Source: Legionella sp. PC997
GTDB taxonomy: Bacteria; Pseudomonadota; Gammaproteobacteria; Legionellales; Legionellaceae
Reading direction: 5' to 3'
Length of the DNA: 64,000 nucleotides
Assembly (NCBI RefSeq): GCF_014109825.1
Contig: NZ_CP059576.1
Coordinates: 2,196,001-2,260,000 of the forward strand
The notes under the pieces were generated by a model. That model saw nothing but the letters and a program-made list of their open reading frames with translations. It made no database searches and had not been told where the DNA came from. This document shows, in pieces, positions 55,512 to 64,000 of the stretch. The position numbers and the translations under genes were made by a program. Numbering within the stretch: the stretch's first letter is position 1; each line of letters opens with the position of its first letter.

Positions 55512-57389
55512 ATGGAAAACACACACAAGTTCTCTTATGGTCTTACCCTTGGGGCTTTAGGCGTTGTATTTGGGGATATAGGAACCAGTCCTTTATATGC
55601 TTTAAAAGTAACTCTAAATAATATTGCTATTACTCAATCACACATTTTAGGCGTACTATCGCTGATTTTTTGGTGTTTAATTCTCGTTATTTCCTTCAAA
55701 TATCTAATTTTGATTTTACGTGCAGATAATGATGGTGAGGGAGGTATTCTCGCACTTTTGGCACTCATGAAGCATAAAAGCACCAAATATACGCCATTAT
55801 TTTACATCATAGCAATTTTTGGGGCTGGATTACTCTTAGGTGATGGGATGTTGACTCCAGCCATCTCGGTAATCAGTGCTGTAGAGGGTCTTAGTACACT
55901 TTCAGCTTCCTTTACTCCCTTCATCCTGCCTATAGCTATTGTTATTCTCATTCTCCTGTTCACATTACAAGCAAGAGGAACAGGAAGCATTGGCAATCTA
56001 TTTGGACCCATCATATTAATTTGGTTTTTTACGATAGCAATTCTTGGCATCGTACAAATTGCTAAATCTCCTATCGTACTTACGGCGATCAATCCTTACT
56101 ACGCATTCGATCTAATACGAGATACAGGATTAAAAGGCTATTTGCTGTTAGGCGGTATTTTTCTCGTGGTAACCGGAGGCGAAGCACTTTATGCCGATAT
56201 AGGGCATTTTGGGAAAAACCCTATTCGAGCCGGGTGGTTTGCCGTTGTTCTCCCCTGTTTGATATTAAATTATTTTGGCCAAGGAGCTAACTTACTGATT
56301 AACCCTAATGCCATTAACAATCCTTTTTACATGATTGCTCCTGAATGGTTTTATATTCCCTTAATTATCCTAGCTACCATTGCAACAATAATCGCATCCC
56401 AAGCGGTAATTTCGGCTACTTTTTCTTTGACAAAACAAGCTGTTTTGCTGAGCTTATGCCCTCGTATACCCATAATACAAACATCTAAGGAGTTTTCCGG
56501 CCAGATTTATGTCCCCCAAATTAACTTCATTTTGTTTATTGGAACTTTAACTTTTTGTATTGCCTTTAAAACTTCAGATCGACTTGCTCATGCCTATGGA
56601 ATCGCTGTGAATGCAGATATGCTACTGATTGATGCAATGGTTGCATATACTGCTTTATCAATTTGGAAATGGTCCAAATTTAAAGTTATCCCTATATTTG
56701 GATTATTCCTTATAATAGATTTTGCATTTTTGGGTTCAAATTTACATAAGTTTTTAACGGGTGGATGGGTCCCTGTTACCTTCGCTTTATTTATAGCAAC
56801 CATCATGTATACCTGGAGATTTGGCCTAGAATACCTACGCGAAAATTATTACATGAATAAAGATGATATCTCCAAGATTCTCAGGCAATTAGAGTATAAA
56901 AGCTTGAATCAACTTACCGATTTGACTGCGGTATTTATCACTGATGTTTATGATAAAAGTGGCGGAAGCTTTCTTCATTTCCTTAAGTTAAGCCGAGCAG
57001 TACCCGAACGCGTGCTAATTGTAAATTATGTCGTAGATAACATTCCCTACATACATTACAGTCAACGCTATGAAATTACTTGCTTGCATGAAAAAGTATT
57101 CAACCTTACTTTGCACTATGGTTTTATGGAGACTATTTCTATTCCAAGAGCTCTAGAGCGTGCCTCGAACAAAAACCTTTTCCCCTTTAAGTTAAATGTA
57201 GACCGTGCTACTTATATGGTAGAAATACCTAATATTACCGCATCAAAATCAAGAAAATCATTAACCTTTTATTGGCAGGAAAAATTATTTGCCTTTTTAA
57301 TACGAAATTATTCAGCCAATTTAAACATCGACTTTTATAAACTACCCTACAATAGAACGATGGCAATCGGCACTTATTATATTATGTAA
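55512..57389 (+). CDS. kup: Low-affinity potassium uptake protein Kup
   Basis: Kup takes up potassium together with protons at the inner membrane. The 625-residue protein has 12 helices and a soluble C-terminal domain (about 430-625). The N-terminal ALGVVFGDIGTSPLYALKV is the KUP/HAK family signature, followed by LRADNDGEGGILALLAL and GDGMLTPAISVISAVEGL, all intact. It lies 16 bp before rdgC, with which it is probably cotranscribed although the two functions are unrelated. Confidence 0.95.
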   Translation: MENTHKFSYGLTLGALGVVFGDIGTSPLYALKVTLNNIAITQSHILGVLSLIFWCLILVISFKYLILILRADNDGEGGILALLALMKHKSTKYTPLFYIIAIFGAGLLLGDGMLTPAISVISAVEGLSTLSASFTPFILPIAIVILILLFTLQARGTGSIGNLFGPIILIWFFTIAILGIVQIAKSPIVLTAINPYYAFDLIRDTGLKGYLLLGGIFLVVTGGEALYADIGHFGKNPIRAGWFAVVLPCLILNYFGQGANLLINPNAINNPFYMIAPEWFYIPLIILATIATIIASQAVISATFSLTKQAVLLSLCPRIPIIQTSKEFSGQIYVPQINFILFIGTLTFCIAFKTSDRLAHAYGIAVNADMLLIDAMVAYTALSIWKWSKFKVIPIFGLFLIIDFAFLGSNLHKFLTGGWVPVTFALFIATIMYTWRFGLEYLRENYYMNKDDISKILRQLEYKSLNQLTDLTAVFITDVYDKSGGSFLHFLKLSRAVPERVLIVNYVVDNIPYIHYSQRYEITCLHEKVFNLTLHYGFMETISIPRALERASNKNLFPFKLNVDRATYMVEIPNITASKSRKSLTFYWQEKLFAFLIRNYSANLNIDFYKLPYNRTMAIGTYYIM

Positions 57390-57405
57390 TCTCAGGAGTT
57401 TTTTT

Positions 57406-58317
57406 ATGTGGTTTAACAATGCACTAATCTATCAATATGAACTGGATGAAGCGAGCGATTTAACAGCATCTCTTGCTGAAAATATCTTAAAACCTTGTCC
57501 ACCTCACGCTCGGTTTGTTTATGGTTGGCTTCCTGCCTTTGCAGATGAAATGGTTCAGGAAGTTGCAGGGAGTTCCCTAATTTGCATGGGTAAGGAAGAG
57601 CGTTTATTGCCCCGTGGTGTGATTAATAAAATGCTTGCTGAAAAAGTGCACGCACTTGAGACCCAACAGGGCCGCACTATTAAACGTGCAGAGAAAGCAC
57701 AAATGGCCGAAGATATTGAATTTGAATTACTACCCAAATCATTTTGCGTCCAAAAAAAAATGTTTGCCATTCTTGATAGCACCAGTAAAAGAATAATAGT
57801 GAATGCCTCCAGTAATAACCAAGCGTCACAGCTTACTTCCCTTTTACGTAAGTCGGTAGCAGGAATTACGATCGAACCGCTCACTCACACAGAGAATTTG
57901 GCTTTACGATTCGCAGAATGGATTCACTCTCCAAGTACTCTTCCTAACCATTTTCAATTAGCATCGGATTGCATTCTTTTTGCTCTTGATGATGAAAAAA
58001 AGCGAGTACATTGTAAGGGTTATGAGCTTCCAGCTGAAGAAATTATAACTTTATTATCACAAGGTATGGCAACAGCTGAAATTTCGTTAATCTGGAAAGA
58101 AAGAATCCAATTTACCTTAACCCACGACTTTACATTCAAAAAACTTAAAAGTCTTGAATATTTACTCGATGATTTTAACGAAATTAAACAACTTGATGAA
58201 GAGTATCAACAACGGGATGCTGCACTTACTTTATTAGCGGGTGAGTTACGTGAGTTGACTAATGATCTTTTCGTTGCAGTCAAAGCAAAAGAACCTGAGT
58301 TAGTAGAGGCTCTATAA
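57406..58317 (+). CDS. rdgC: Recombination-associated protein RdgC
   Basis: RdgC is a ring-shaped dimer that coats duplex DNA and limits RecA action. The 303-residue length is typical. MWFNNALIYQYEL at the start and RLLPRGVINKMLAEKV with EQQQ-type TQQGRTIKRAEK are the conserved blocks. AGGAG lies before the ATG, 16 bp after the kup stop, and the gene is followed by a hairpin terminator. Confidence 0.94.
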   Translation: MWFNNALIYQYELDEASDLTASLAENILKPCPPHARFVYGWLPAFADEMVQEVAGSSLICMGKEERLLPRGVINKMLAEKVHALETQQGRTIKRAEKAQMAEDIEFELLPKSFCVQKKMFAILDSTSKRIIVNASSNNQASQLTSLLRKSVAGITIEPLTHTENLALRFAEWIHSPSTLPNHFQLASDCILFALDDEKKRVHCKGYELPAEEIITLLSQGMATAEISLIWKERIQFTLTHDFTFKKLKSLEYLLDDFNEIKQLDEEYQQRDAALTLLAGELRELTNDLFVAVKAKEPELVEAL

Positions 58318-58320
58318 ATA

Positions 58321-58342
58321 AGGGGGCATTTAAAGGCCCCCT
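58321..58342 (+). terminator. Terminator of kup-rdgC
   Basis: AGGGGGC (58321-58327) and GCCCCCT (58336-58342) form a GC-rich stem with an 8-nt loop, followed by ATTTCATTTTCC. It lies 3 bp after the rdgC stop and is a typical rho-independent terminator. Confidence 0.8.
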
Positions 58343-58420
58343 ATTTCATTTTCCTACCCTTTAAATTCCGTAGCGCTATCCATGATTTAATAAGTATAAA
58401 GATGGTTATCCATCAATAAA

Positions 58421-59194
58421 CTAGGTAATTTTTTCCATTTTGGCAGTATGATAAGTTGCTTTATAAACAGCCAATGCCTCTTCCGCAGCTTGATTAAAAC
58501 CTAAAGCCATATTGGCATCATGCATAACAATTAAAGCTTGTTTTACGCTTGGAGCTTGTGGGTAATTTTTAACGACATAACTGGCTCTATTAATTGCTGC
58601 AACATACATCTGACGTTTAAAATAGAACGTCGCTACATTCAACTCATGCTGGGCAAACATATTACGTAGATATGTCATGCGTTGTAATGCATTTGGTTTA
58701 TATTTACTGTCTGGAAACTTTTGAATCAAAGTACCGAAATCGGAATAAGCTTGTGTTTGCGTTCCAGGATCTCTCCACGACTCATCCAGAGGTAAAAATT
58801 TGGCAAAAACCCCTCGACTCTGTTGGAAATTAGCCATTCCACGCATGTAATAAGCATAATCAACATTTTTAGCTCGTGGATAAAGATGTATAAATCTCTC
58901 TGCAGTTGCTGCAGCAGAGGGATAATCTTCATTTTTATAATATGCGTAGAGTAATTGCCGCTGTGAATTTTCGGTATAATCGCTAAACGGATACATTGTT
59001 TCAATCGCTTCGAGATGTTTTATTGCTGTGGCATATTCCTTTTTATGTAAGTCCTTCTGTGCTGCTGTGTAAAGCTGCTCAGCGGTCATCCCTTTATAAG
59101 GATTATTATCTTCATCATCTTTACCCCACCAGGTTTTACATGCTGACAAAGAGACAATAAGACCAATTAGGAACAACATTTGAATTCGTTTCAT
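58421..59194 (-). CDS. bamD: Outer-membrane assembly lipoprotein BamD
   Basis: BamD is the essential lipoprotein of the BAM machine that folds outer-membrane barrels. The 257-residue product has a signal peptide with lipobox LSAC (Cys19), then five TPR-like repeats, with MTAEQLYTAAQKDLHKKEYA and HLYPRAKNVDYAYYMRG being conserved blocks of the ComL/BamD family. It is monocistronic and converges with rdgC. Confidence 0.94.
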   Translation of the reverse strand: MKRIQMLFLIGLIVSLSACKTWWGKDDEDNNPYKGMTAEQLYTAAQKDLHKKEYATAIKHLEAIETMYPFSDYTENSQRQLLYAYYKNEDYPSAAATAERFIHLYPRAKNVDYAYYMRGMANFQQSRGVFAKFLPLDESWRDPGTQTQAYSDFGTLIQKFPDSKYKPNALQRMTYLRNMFAQHELNVATFYFKRQMYVAAINRASYVVKNYPQAPSVKQALIVMHDANMALGFNQAAEEALAVYKATYHTAKMEKIT

Positions 59195-59373
59195 AAACTA
59201 CACCTATCTAAATATACATCTGTTGCATCCGCGACAACAGCCACAAAAGTTGGAATATTATACCTAGGACTATTTAATTTGCGAACATTCTTCAGTTTTT
59301 TTTAAAAAATGGTAAAAATAAAAACAGCCTTGAAAAGGGGTTGCCAAAAATTACATAAAATATCAAAAAATAT

Positions 59374-59402
59374 TTGCAAAACCAAAGACGTTAGGATAGT
59401 AT
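59374..59402 (+). promoter_or_regulatory. Promoter of tRNA-Ser
   Basis: TTGCAA (59374-59379) and TAGTAT (59397-59402) are 17 bp apart. The start would lie within a few bases of the tRNA, after a GC-rich discriminator (CACGCC), as in stable RNA promoters under stringent control. Confidence 0.55.
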
Positions 59403-59410
59403 TCACGCCT

Positions 59411-59498
59411 GGAGAGATGGCAGAGCGGTCGAATGCGGCGGTCTTGAAAACCGTTGAAGGGCAACCTTCCCAGGGTTCGAATCCCTGTCTCTCCGCCA
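59411..59498 (+). tRNA. tRNA-Ser (anticodon TGA)
   Basis: An 88-nt cloverleaf with the acceptor GGAGAGA paired to TCTCTCC, discriminator G and an encoded CCA. The anticodon loop CTTGAAA gives TGA, read by UCA-type Ser codons. The long variable arm (GAAGGGCAACCTTCC) is typical of Ser tRNAs. The T arm is GGGTTCGAATCCC. The frames on both strands over it are artefacts. Confidence 0.97.
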
Positions 59499-59661
59499 AA
59501 TCGTAATTCCTTTATTCTTCAAGTATAAAAACAACCATCTTTTCTCAATGTCCAGTTTCTTTTCACACTAATTTACATTTCGACAATAAAACCATATGGA
59601 ATATTGAAATTATATAAGCCATTGGTATAGTAGGCCCATCTATTACCCGTGGAGAATCAAT

Positions 59662-60207
59662 ATGTTAAGGAATACCGTAAATCGATTTGGTAGTATAACT
59701 AAACTGCTGCATTGGCTAATTTTTATTTTAATGATCGCACAATTTTATTTTGTTTGGTCTCTTAGCGAACATTCACCGCTTACAGATCTTTATATCATGT
59801 TGCATAAGTCTGTAGGTCTGACTCTCTTAATATTAGGAATTGTTTTTTTTATTTGGCACATTATTAATAGCAAACCTCGTCCCCCAGAAGATCAACCTCT
59901 TTGGCAATACATTGTTTCCAAAGCGGTACACCATATTCTTTTCCTGCTTATAATACTTATGCCAATTATTGGATATCTATTAACGTGTGCGGATGGAAAA
60001 CCTATTAATTTCTTTGGTTGGTTTACGATCCCTTGTCTTATCTCAGCGAATGAACACTTTGGAGGCATAATGTTTTTAACTCATGAAACACTTGCTTTTA
60101 TTATTCTATTTTTTGTGGGAATTCATATACTAGCAGCTCTATATCATCATTTTATATGCAAAGATTCTGTAATGAAGCGCATGTTTCCATTTACGTCTAA
60201 TGAATAA
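59662..60207 (+). CDS. Cytochrome b561
   Basis: The 181-residue inner-membrane protein has four helices and the histidines expected to bind two b-type hemes: His17 in KLLHWLIF, His48 in MLHKSVGL, then HETLAF and GIHILAALYHH near 141-160. Such proteins move electrons between quinone and other carriers. The sequence matches the bacterial b561 group (YodB/CybB). It lies between tRNA-Ser and a convergent orphan gene. Confidence 0.9.
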   Translation: MLRNTVNRFGSITKLLHWLIFILMIAQFYFVWSLSEHSPLTDLYIMLHKSVGLTLLILGIVFFIWHIINSKPRPPEDQPLWQYIVSKAVHHILFLLIILMPIIGYLLTCADGKPINFFGWFTIPCLISANEHFGGIMFLTHETLAFIILFFVGIHILAALYHHFICKDSVMKRMFPFTSNE

Positions 60208-60281
60208 GTGGTATAACTAGGTCATTACATAGAAGGATTTAATCGGGCAAAGATAAACTTTACCCGATTAAAGCTACACCT

Positions 60282-61526
60282 TTAGATGTATTGAGGGGCT
60301 GTAGGCTCGTACGGGGCTGTAGGTTGTACTACATAATATTGTGATGATACTTGGGGCTGTGAATAAAAAGTTGGCGTATATACAGGTTGGGGAATTTCAC
60401 AGTCAAACCATAAACCACCTACATCAACAATCTTCAATTCACCTTTACGTAATTGCCTTAATGTTTTCAGTAAGTCGTTAACTTGACTTCCATTTTTATC
60501 AAAATAGCGAGTAAAAAAAGAAGGTATTGGTTTTTCATTTTCTAAAAGTTTCGCCATTTCTGCACGCAATGCAACCATTGCACATTTGACGGCGAGCGGA
60601 TCAATATTTTTTTTAAGTAAAGATGCTTCTTCTGCCGAAGTTAATTGAAATCGCTGTGGATCTGCGGGATCCATAGACTCTTCATTCTTCGATTGATTGA
60701 TTGAATCATAAATCATGCTCATTGCCAAACATCCAATGCCAGCGCCGATTGTTGTAAGCAATACTGTGGCCAGTATCACTACCCCAACAGGATTAAATCC
60801 AGCTGCTACAGCAAGAGCAATTAGAGGTGCTGCAGCAAAATTAAGAGTCAAAAGGGTTGAACCTGCACCGAATCCAAGGGAAGTTGCGAATAACAATGCA
60901 CCTTTTAACCAACCCTCCCCATACCAAAATCGTTCAATACCGTTTGCAAATTCATCAATCATGTAGGCTAAAGCAATGAACGCCAGGATAACTGCAAGCG
61001 CTGCTAATGCAATAATCAGTAAACCTAGGATTAATTTGCCCAAATCATCGTCCGAAGAGGAACTACGTCCGTGATGGTTAGAAGGAAAACAGCAGCTTGA
61101 GTCGTGAGAGTGAGAATGAGAATGATGGCGAGAATCGAGGATAGTGCTCAAAATCAACCAATTTGTTAGTGTTGAATCGTGGCAATTATAATAGTTATAT
61201 TCATTAATTACATATTTAGCTTTTGGGTTAAATTCAGGTTTTTTAGGATTAAAAGTACGCTGATCTTCAGTCGGTAGCTTTCTAAATAACGGCAAAGCAT
61301 AAAATATTTTATTAAAAGCAGCATATGCTTTAGCTTTTTCTTTTTCTTCTAGAACAGAAAGAGGGCTCATTGGGTTTTCTAACGTAAACTGAACCGCTAG
61401 ATACATCTCATTATACATTTGAGTAACATCTAAACCACGATCAACGCATTTTTTATAATGAGTTAATACATGACCATAAAACTCCTTCAACTTAAGGTCG
61501 GTAAACTTTGTACGTAAATCAGACAT
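60282..61526 (-). CDS. Orphan membrane protein with His-rich loop and tandem PTAP motifs, effector candidate
   Basis: No known family was recognised. Residues 1-130 are soluble and mostly helical. Residues 134-160 hold a His/Cys/Ser/Asp-rich stretch (HHSHSHSHDSSCC) that could bind metal. Three hydrophobic segments follow, about 164-190, 210-243 and 245-272, then a polar region. The end is Pro/Tyr/Gln-rich and contains PTAP at 402-405 and 408-411, the core of the late-domain motif bound by the ESCRT-I protein TSG101; the second is preceded by E, as in HIV-1 p6. Such C-terminal host-type motifs suggest a translocated protein. AGGAG lies 9 nt before the ATG. No PmrA box was found. Confidence 0.6.
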   Translation of the reverse strand: MSDLRTKFTDLKLKEFYGHVLTHYKKCVDRGLDVTQMYNEMYLAVQFTLENPMSPLSVLEEKEKAKAYAAFNKIFYALPLFRKLPTEDQRTFNPKKPEFNPKAKYVINEYNYYNCHDSTLTNWLILSTILDSRHHSHSHSHDSSCCFPSNHHGRSSSSDDDLGKLILGLLIIALAALAVILAFIALAYMIDEFANGIERFWYGEGWLKGALLFATSLGFGAGSTLLTLNFAAAPLIALAVAAGFNPVGVVILATVLLTTIGAGIGCLAMSMIYDSINQSKNEESMDPADPQRFQLTSAEEASLLKKNIDPLAVKCAMVALRAEMAKLLENEKPIPSFFTRYFDKNGSQVNDLLKTLRQLRKGELKIVDVGGLWFDCEIPQPVYTPTFYSQPQVSSQYYVVQPTAPYEPTAPQYI

Positions 61527-61616
61527 AGAGAGACTCTCCTAATATTGGGTAACATCGGCAAACCATGCCATTTAGCTTCTAGAAGTAAGAAGCCGTTAAC
61601 ACGTTTGCTCTAAAAA

Positions 61617-63491
61617 CTAATGCTTCACAATTTGTGCGCGACTAATTAAACTTTTTTCATACAAGTCATAATCCATCATGCCATAGCTCGCTTCAATTTG
61701 CTGAATTAAGCTATCTTGCTGCTCCCTGTCTAATGTACTTAATTTCCCATCATGTATCTGTTTCAATCTGACTACTACATAATCACCATTTGGCATAACT
61801 AGTCCATCACGACTTTCAGGTCGTAATAAATTAAATGCCGTATCATTGATATCAGTATCAACCTTATCATTATCACGGGTTGACTTAAGCTCGGATTTCC
61901 ATAATAAATGATTTGAACTTATTAGTTCTTGCTGCTTCTTATCTACAACTGGACTTAATAAATTCATCCCAATCTCTTTGGCTTTAGCTTCAGCTTTTTT
62001 CTTAACTAGAATTTTATTAATTTGATCATGAACTGATTCCAAAGGCTGTTCTTTTTCATCCCAGTGCTGATTAATTCTAACAACTACAACTGAATCATTA
62101 TCAATTTGTATTGGTTCACTATTATTGCTTAAATCAAGAACATCATGGCTGAATGCGGCATTTATTACTTGTTTATTTTTTGTAATATTATCGACACCAT
62201 CCCCTCTTGAAAAAGGTTTTGTAGTTTGAATTTTCAAATTTAAAGCCTCTGCAACTGGCTGAAGTGAATCAGGGGATTGATAGCTTAAATCAGACAGCTG
62301 TTCCAAAGCTTGGGTATATTTGTTTTGGGCTGCTTCAGTGTTTAGTTGTTCTTTGATCGATTGCTCGACTTCAGAAAAAGATTTTGTTGAGACCGGCTTA
62401 TAAGCAATTACTTTAAAAATTTCATAACCGTGTTTCGTTTTTTCAGGTGCGGAAATCTGCCCTGGCTTAGTTAAATTAGATAAAATTCGATTGTAATCAT
62501 TCTGTCCTGCAGAAATCCAAGGCAATACACCCTTATCTGTTACAGAGAGTTTGTCATCGGATAGCGTTGAAACAAAATGGTCAAATTGCTCTGGATTTTT
62601 TTGTAATGCTTGATAGGTATCATTCGCTTTTTTCTGAATTTTTTCCAAATCGGCTTGACTTGCATCATCTGGAACAGCAAATAAAATATGGGCTACTTGC
62701 CAACTTGCAGGAGTTAAATAGTTGTTTTGGTTTTCTTCATAATAACGTTTTGCATCATCATCAGAAATTTTGATTTTGTTCTTAATATCATGCATTGATA
62801 GAGAAACATAATCCAAACTGACTTTTTCGGGAGTCATGAAATCCTTTTTATGCTTATTATAATAGTTAGCGATTTCCTCTGAAGATATCTGGACATCCTT
62901 CTCAAAAAGTGCTGCAGGGATAGTTAAATAATCATAGTCCCTGCTTTGCATATACAAACTTACAAACCGATCAATCTCATCAGGTAAAGCAAAAGAACTT
63001 CCCATAAAAGCAAATCGTTGTTGATTTAGGAGCATTCCCTGTTTTACTTCATTTTGGAAGCTTGATTGTGTGAATAACGCAGCATTTAAGGCTTGCTGAT
63101 ATTTTTGGGCGGAAAAATGACCGTCTTCTTGGAACTGGGGAATGCTCAAAATTGCTGCATTTGCTTGGTTCAAGCTGACATCAAACCCATTTTTGCGAGC
63201 GGCTTGCACTAAAACTTCATTAGTAATCATTTGGTCTAGAACTTGATTTTGCAGCTTTTTCTCATCAGCAGCAGTCATCTGTTCAATATCTTGCATGGAA
63301 CGGGCGCGTCTGTAATTAGTCTCAAATGCTTGCATTGTCAAAGGCTGACCATTGACAACAACCTTGGAGTTTGTTGTTTGGCGTGATTGTAGATAGTAAT
63401 CCACACCAAAAAGTGTGAACGTAATACCGATTAAAATAACTACTAACCAAGCTACTACACCCTGTATACGTTCATTTAACTTTTGTAACAT
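61617..63491 (-). CDS. ppiD: Periplasmic folding chaperone/peptidyl-prolyl isomerase PpiD
   Basis: PpiD is anchored in the inner membrane by one N-terminal helix (about 12-30) and helps outer-membrane and secreted proteins fold after Sec export. The 624-residue product has the SurA-like chaperone domain (about 40-190), a parvulin domain around 255-365 (WQVAHILFAVPDD) and a further long C-terminal region. The length and order match PpiD. It lies downstream of hupB and the tRNAs on the same strand, the usual order in gammaproteobacteria. Confidence 0.93.
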   Translation of the reverse strand: MLQKLNERIQGVVAWLVVILIGITFTLFGVDYYLQSRQTTNSKVVVNGQPLTMQAFETNYRRARSMQDIEQMTAADEKKLQNQVLDQMITNEVLVQAARKNGFDVSLNQANAAILSIPQFQEDGHFSAQKYQQALNAALFTQSSFQNEVKQGMLLNQQRFAFMGSSFALPDEIDRFVSLYMQSRDYDYLTIPAALFEKDVQISSEEIANYYNKHKKDFMTPEKVSLDYVSLSMHDIKNKIKISDDDAKRYYEENQNNYLTPASWQVAHILFAVPDDASQADLEKIQKKANDTYQALQKNPEQFDHFVSTLSDDKLSVTDKGVLPWISAGQNDYNRILSNLTKPGQISAPEKTKHGYEIFKVIAYKPVSTKSFSEVEQSIKEQLNTEAAQNKYTQALEQLSDLSYQSPDSLQPVAEALNLKIQTTKPFSRGDGVDNITKNKQVINAAFSHDVLDLSNNSEPIQIDNDSVVVVRINQHWDEKEQPLESVHDQINKILVKKKAEAKAKEIGMNLLSPVVDKKQQELISSNHLLWKSELKSTRDNDKVDTDINDTAFNLLRPESRDGLVMPNGDYVVVRLKQIHDGKLSTLDREQQDSLIQQIEASYGMMDYDLYEKSLISRAQIVKH

Positions 63492-63731
63492 GTCCCGAGA
63501 TCCATATATTAATTAAGGCTTTATTTAATTAGCGAGGCAGATTATACCCCAGACTGAAAAAAATCAAAACAAAAACAACAGCTCTTATTTTTCAAAATTG
63601 GTTTTCCTAATTCAGCCTGAAATTAAGGTGTGGGTATGAATTTTTTTCTTCATACTACATCTAGCTTTCTCTAAATAGAAAGAAATCAGAAATGAAAGGA
63701 AATAAATTTTGACATAAAAATTCATTCCAGA

Positions 63732-63758
63732 TAAAAAAAACGCGCCTTTCGGCGCGTT
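63732..63758 (-). terminator. Terminator after the tRNA-Val/tRNA-Asp pair
   Basis: On the minus strand AACGCGCC-GAAA-GGCGCGTT gives an 8-bp stem with a tetraloop, followed by TTTTTT. It begins 5 bp after the tRNA-Asp end. Canonical rho-independent terminator. Confidence 0.92.
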
Positions 63759-63762
63759 AATC

Positions 63763-63839
63763 TGGCGGAGTGGACGGGGCTCGAACCCGCGACCCCCGGC
63801 GTGACAGGCCGGTATTCTGACCAACTGAACTACCACTCC
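63763..63839 (-). tRNA. tRNA-Asp (anticodon GTC)
   Basis: A 77-nt cloverleaf. The acceptor GGAGTGG pairs with CCACTCC, followed by G and an encoded CCA. The anticodon stem CCGGC/GCCGG encloses CTGTCAC, giving GTC. The T arm reads GCGGGTTCGAGCCCCGT. It is 6 bp from tRNA-Val and likely cotranscribed with it. Confidence 0.97.
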
Positions 63840-63845
63840 ATTTCT

Positions 63846-63921
63846 TGGTGGGTGCTGTAGGGATCGAACCTACGACCCTCGCCTTGTAAGGGCGATGCTC
63901 TCCCAGCTGAGCTAAGCACCC
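63846..63921 (-). tRNA. tRNA-Val (anticodon TAC)
   Basis: A 76-nt cloverleaf with acceptor GGGTGCT paired to AGCACCC, then A and an encoded CCA. The anticodon loop CTTACAA gives TAC. The T arm is GTAGGTTCGATCCCTAC. It lies 7 bp after the stop of the HU gene, in the hupB-tRNA-ppiD order. Confidence 0.97.
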
Positions 63922-63928
63922 AGAAAAC

Positions 63929-64000
63929 TTATGCTTCTTGCACTGCTTCTTTCAGGTTTTTACCCGCTTTAAACTTGGCTACTCGTGACGCTTTAATTTG
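63929..64000 (-). CDS. hupB: DNA-binding protein HU-beta, C-terminal end (cut by window edge)
   Basis: Only the last 23 codons are present. The translation ends ASRVAKFKAGKNLKEAVQEA followed by stop, and matches the C-terminal strand and helix of HU proteins (PSFRAGKALKDAV in the enterobacterial form). HU bends and compacts DNA as a small dimer. The order hupB, tRNAs, ppiD supports HU-beta. The rest of the gene is beyond the right edge. Confidence 0.85.
   Translation of the reverse strand, partial: QIKASRVAKFKAGKNLKEAVQEA

Noticed and set aside
59302..59506. Open frames on both strands over the tRNA-Ser gene
   Set aside because: They read through the tRNA cloverleaf; the minus-strand peptide [12 protein letters not shown] is a well-known false translation of tRNA-Ser sequence.
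63612..63836. Minus-strand 74-codon frame
   Set aside because: It starts inside tRNA-Asp and reads through the terminator; no ribosome site.

Overview
The window looks like a stretch of chromosome from a Legionella species, though probably not L. pneumophila itself. It is AT-rich. It carries a complete legiobactin-type siderophore locus (lbtA, lbtB, lbtC, lbtU), a full flgBCDEFGHIJKL flagellar operon behind a sigma-54 promoter, eukaryotic-like genes (a delta-7 sterol reductase homologue, an anchored cytochrome P450 and a leucine-rich-repeat protein), and several lineage-specific proteins that look like Dot/Icm effector candidates. No insertion sequence, prophage or CRISPR array was seen.

Layout. 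1-9 kb: a beta-lactamase-fold serine hydrolase cut by the left edge, the RhlE RNA helicase, a small membrane protein, a barrel-like exported protein, two adjacent acidic Ser-rich paralogues (the first behind a strong PmrA-type box) and a DUF2339 membrane protein. 9-14.7 kb: the legiobactin locus, with a double Fur box before lbtA and a 51-bp perfect palindrome containing a Fur box before lbtU. 14.7-24 kb: a short DsbD-like reductase, small exported Cys proteins, an APC permease, a TMEM175-like channel and a large tail-anchored orphan behind a second PmrA-like box. 24-28.5 kb: the P450 and sterol reductase pair and a GNAT acetyltransferase. 28.6-39.3 kb: the flagellar rod, hook and ring genes, all on the minus strand. 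39.4-45.5 kb: hemF, an LplT-like transporter, the LRR protein, a stand-alone FabD, a PhzF-family enzyme and a cold-shock protein. 45.6-54 kb: pyrE, then a histidine operon led by a TrpR/YerC-family regulator (hisG-D-C-B-H-A-F-IE). 54-64 kb: RlmI, Kup, RdgC, BamD, tRNA-Ser, a cytochrome b561, a lineage-specific membrane protein ending in two PTAP motifs, PpiD, tRNA-Asp, tRNA-Val and the end of an HU gene.

How the genes work together. lbtA makes, lbtB and lbtC move, and lbtU takes up a siderophore, all apparently under Fur. The flg genes build the rod, hook and rings of the flagellum as one RpoN-driven unit. The his genes give the whole histidine pathway and appear to be controlled by the product of their own first gene at a palindromic operator, in place of a leader-peptide attenuator. 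The orphan proteins with PmrA-like promoters, the LRR protein and the PTAP protein are the best candidates for host interaction. The sterol reductase and P450 pair suggests chemistry on host-derived or sterol-like lipids. All functional calls rest on motif recognition by eye; no database search was run.
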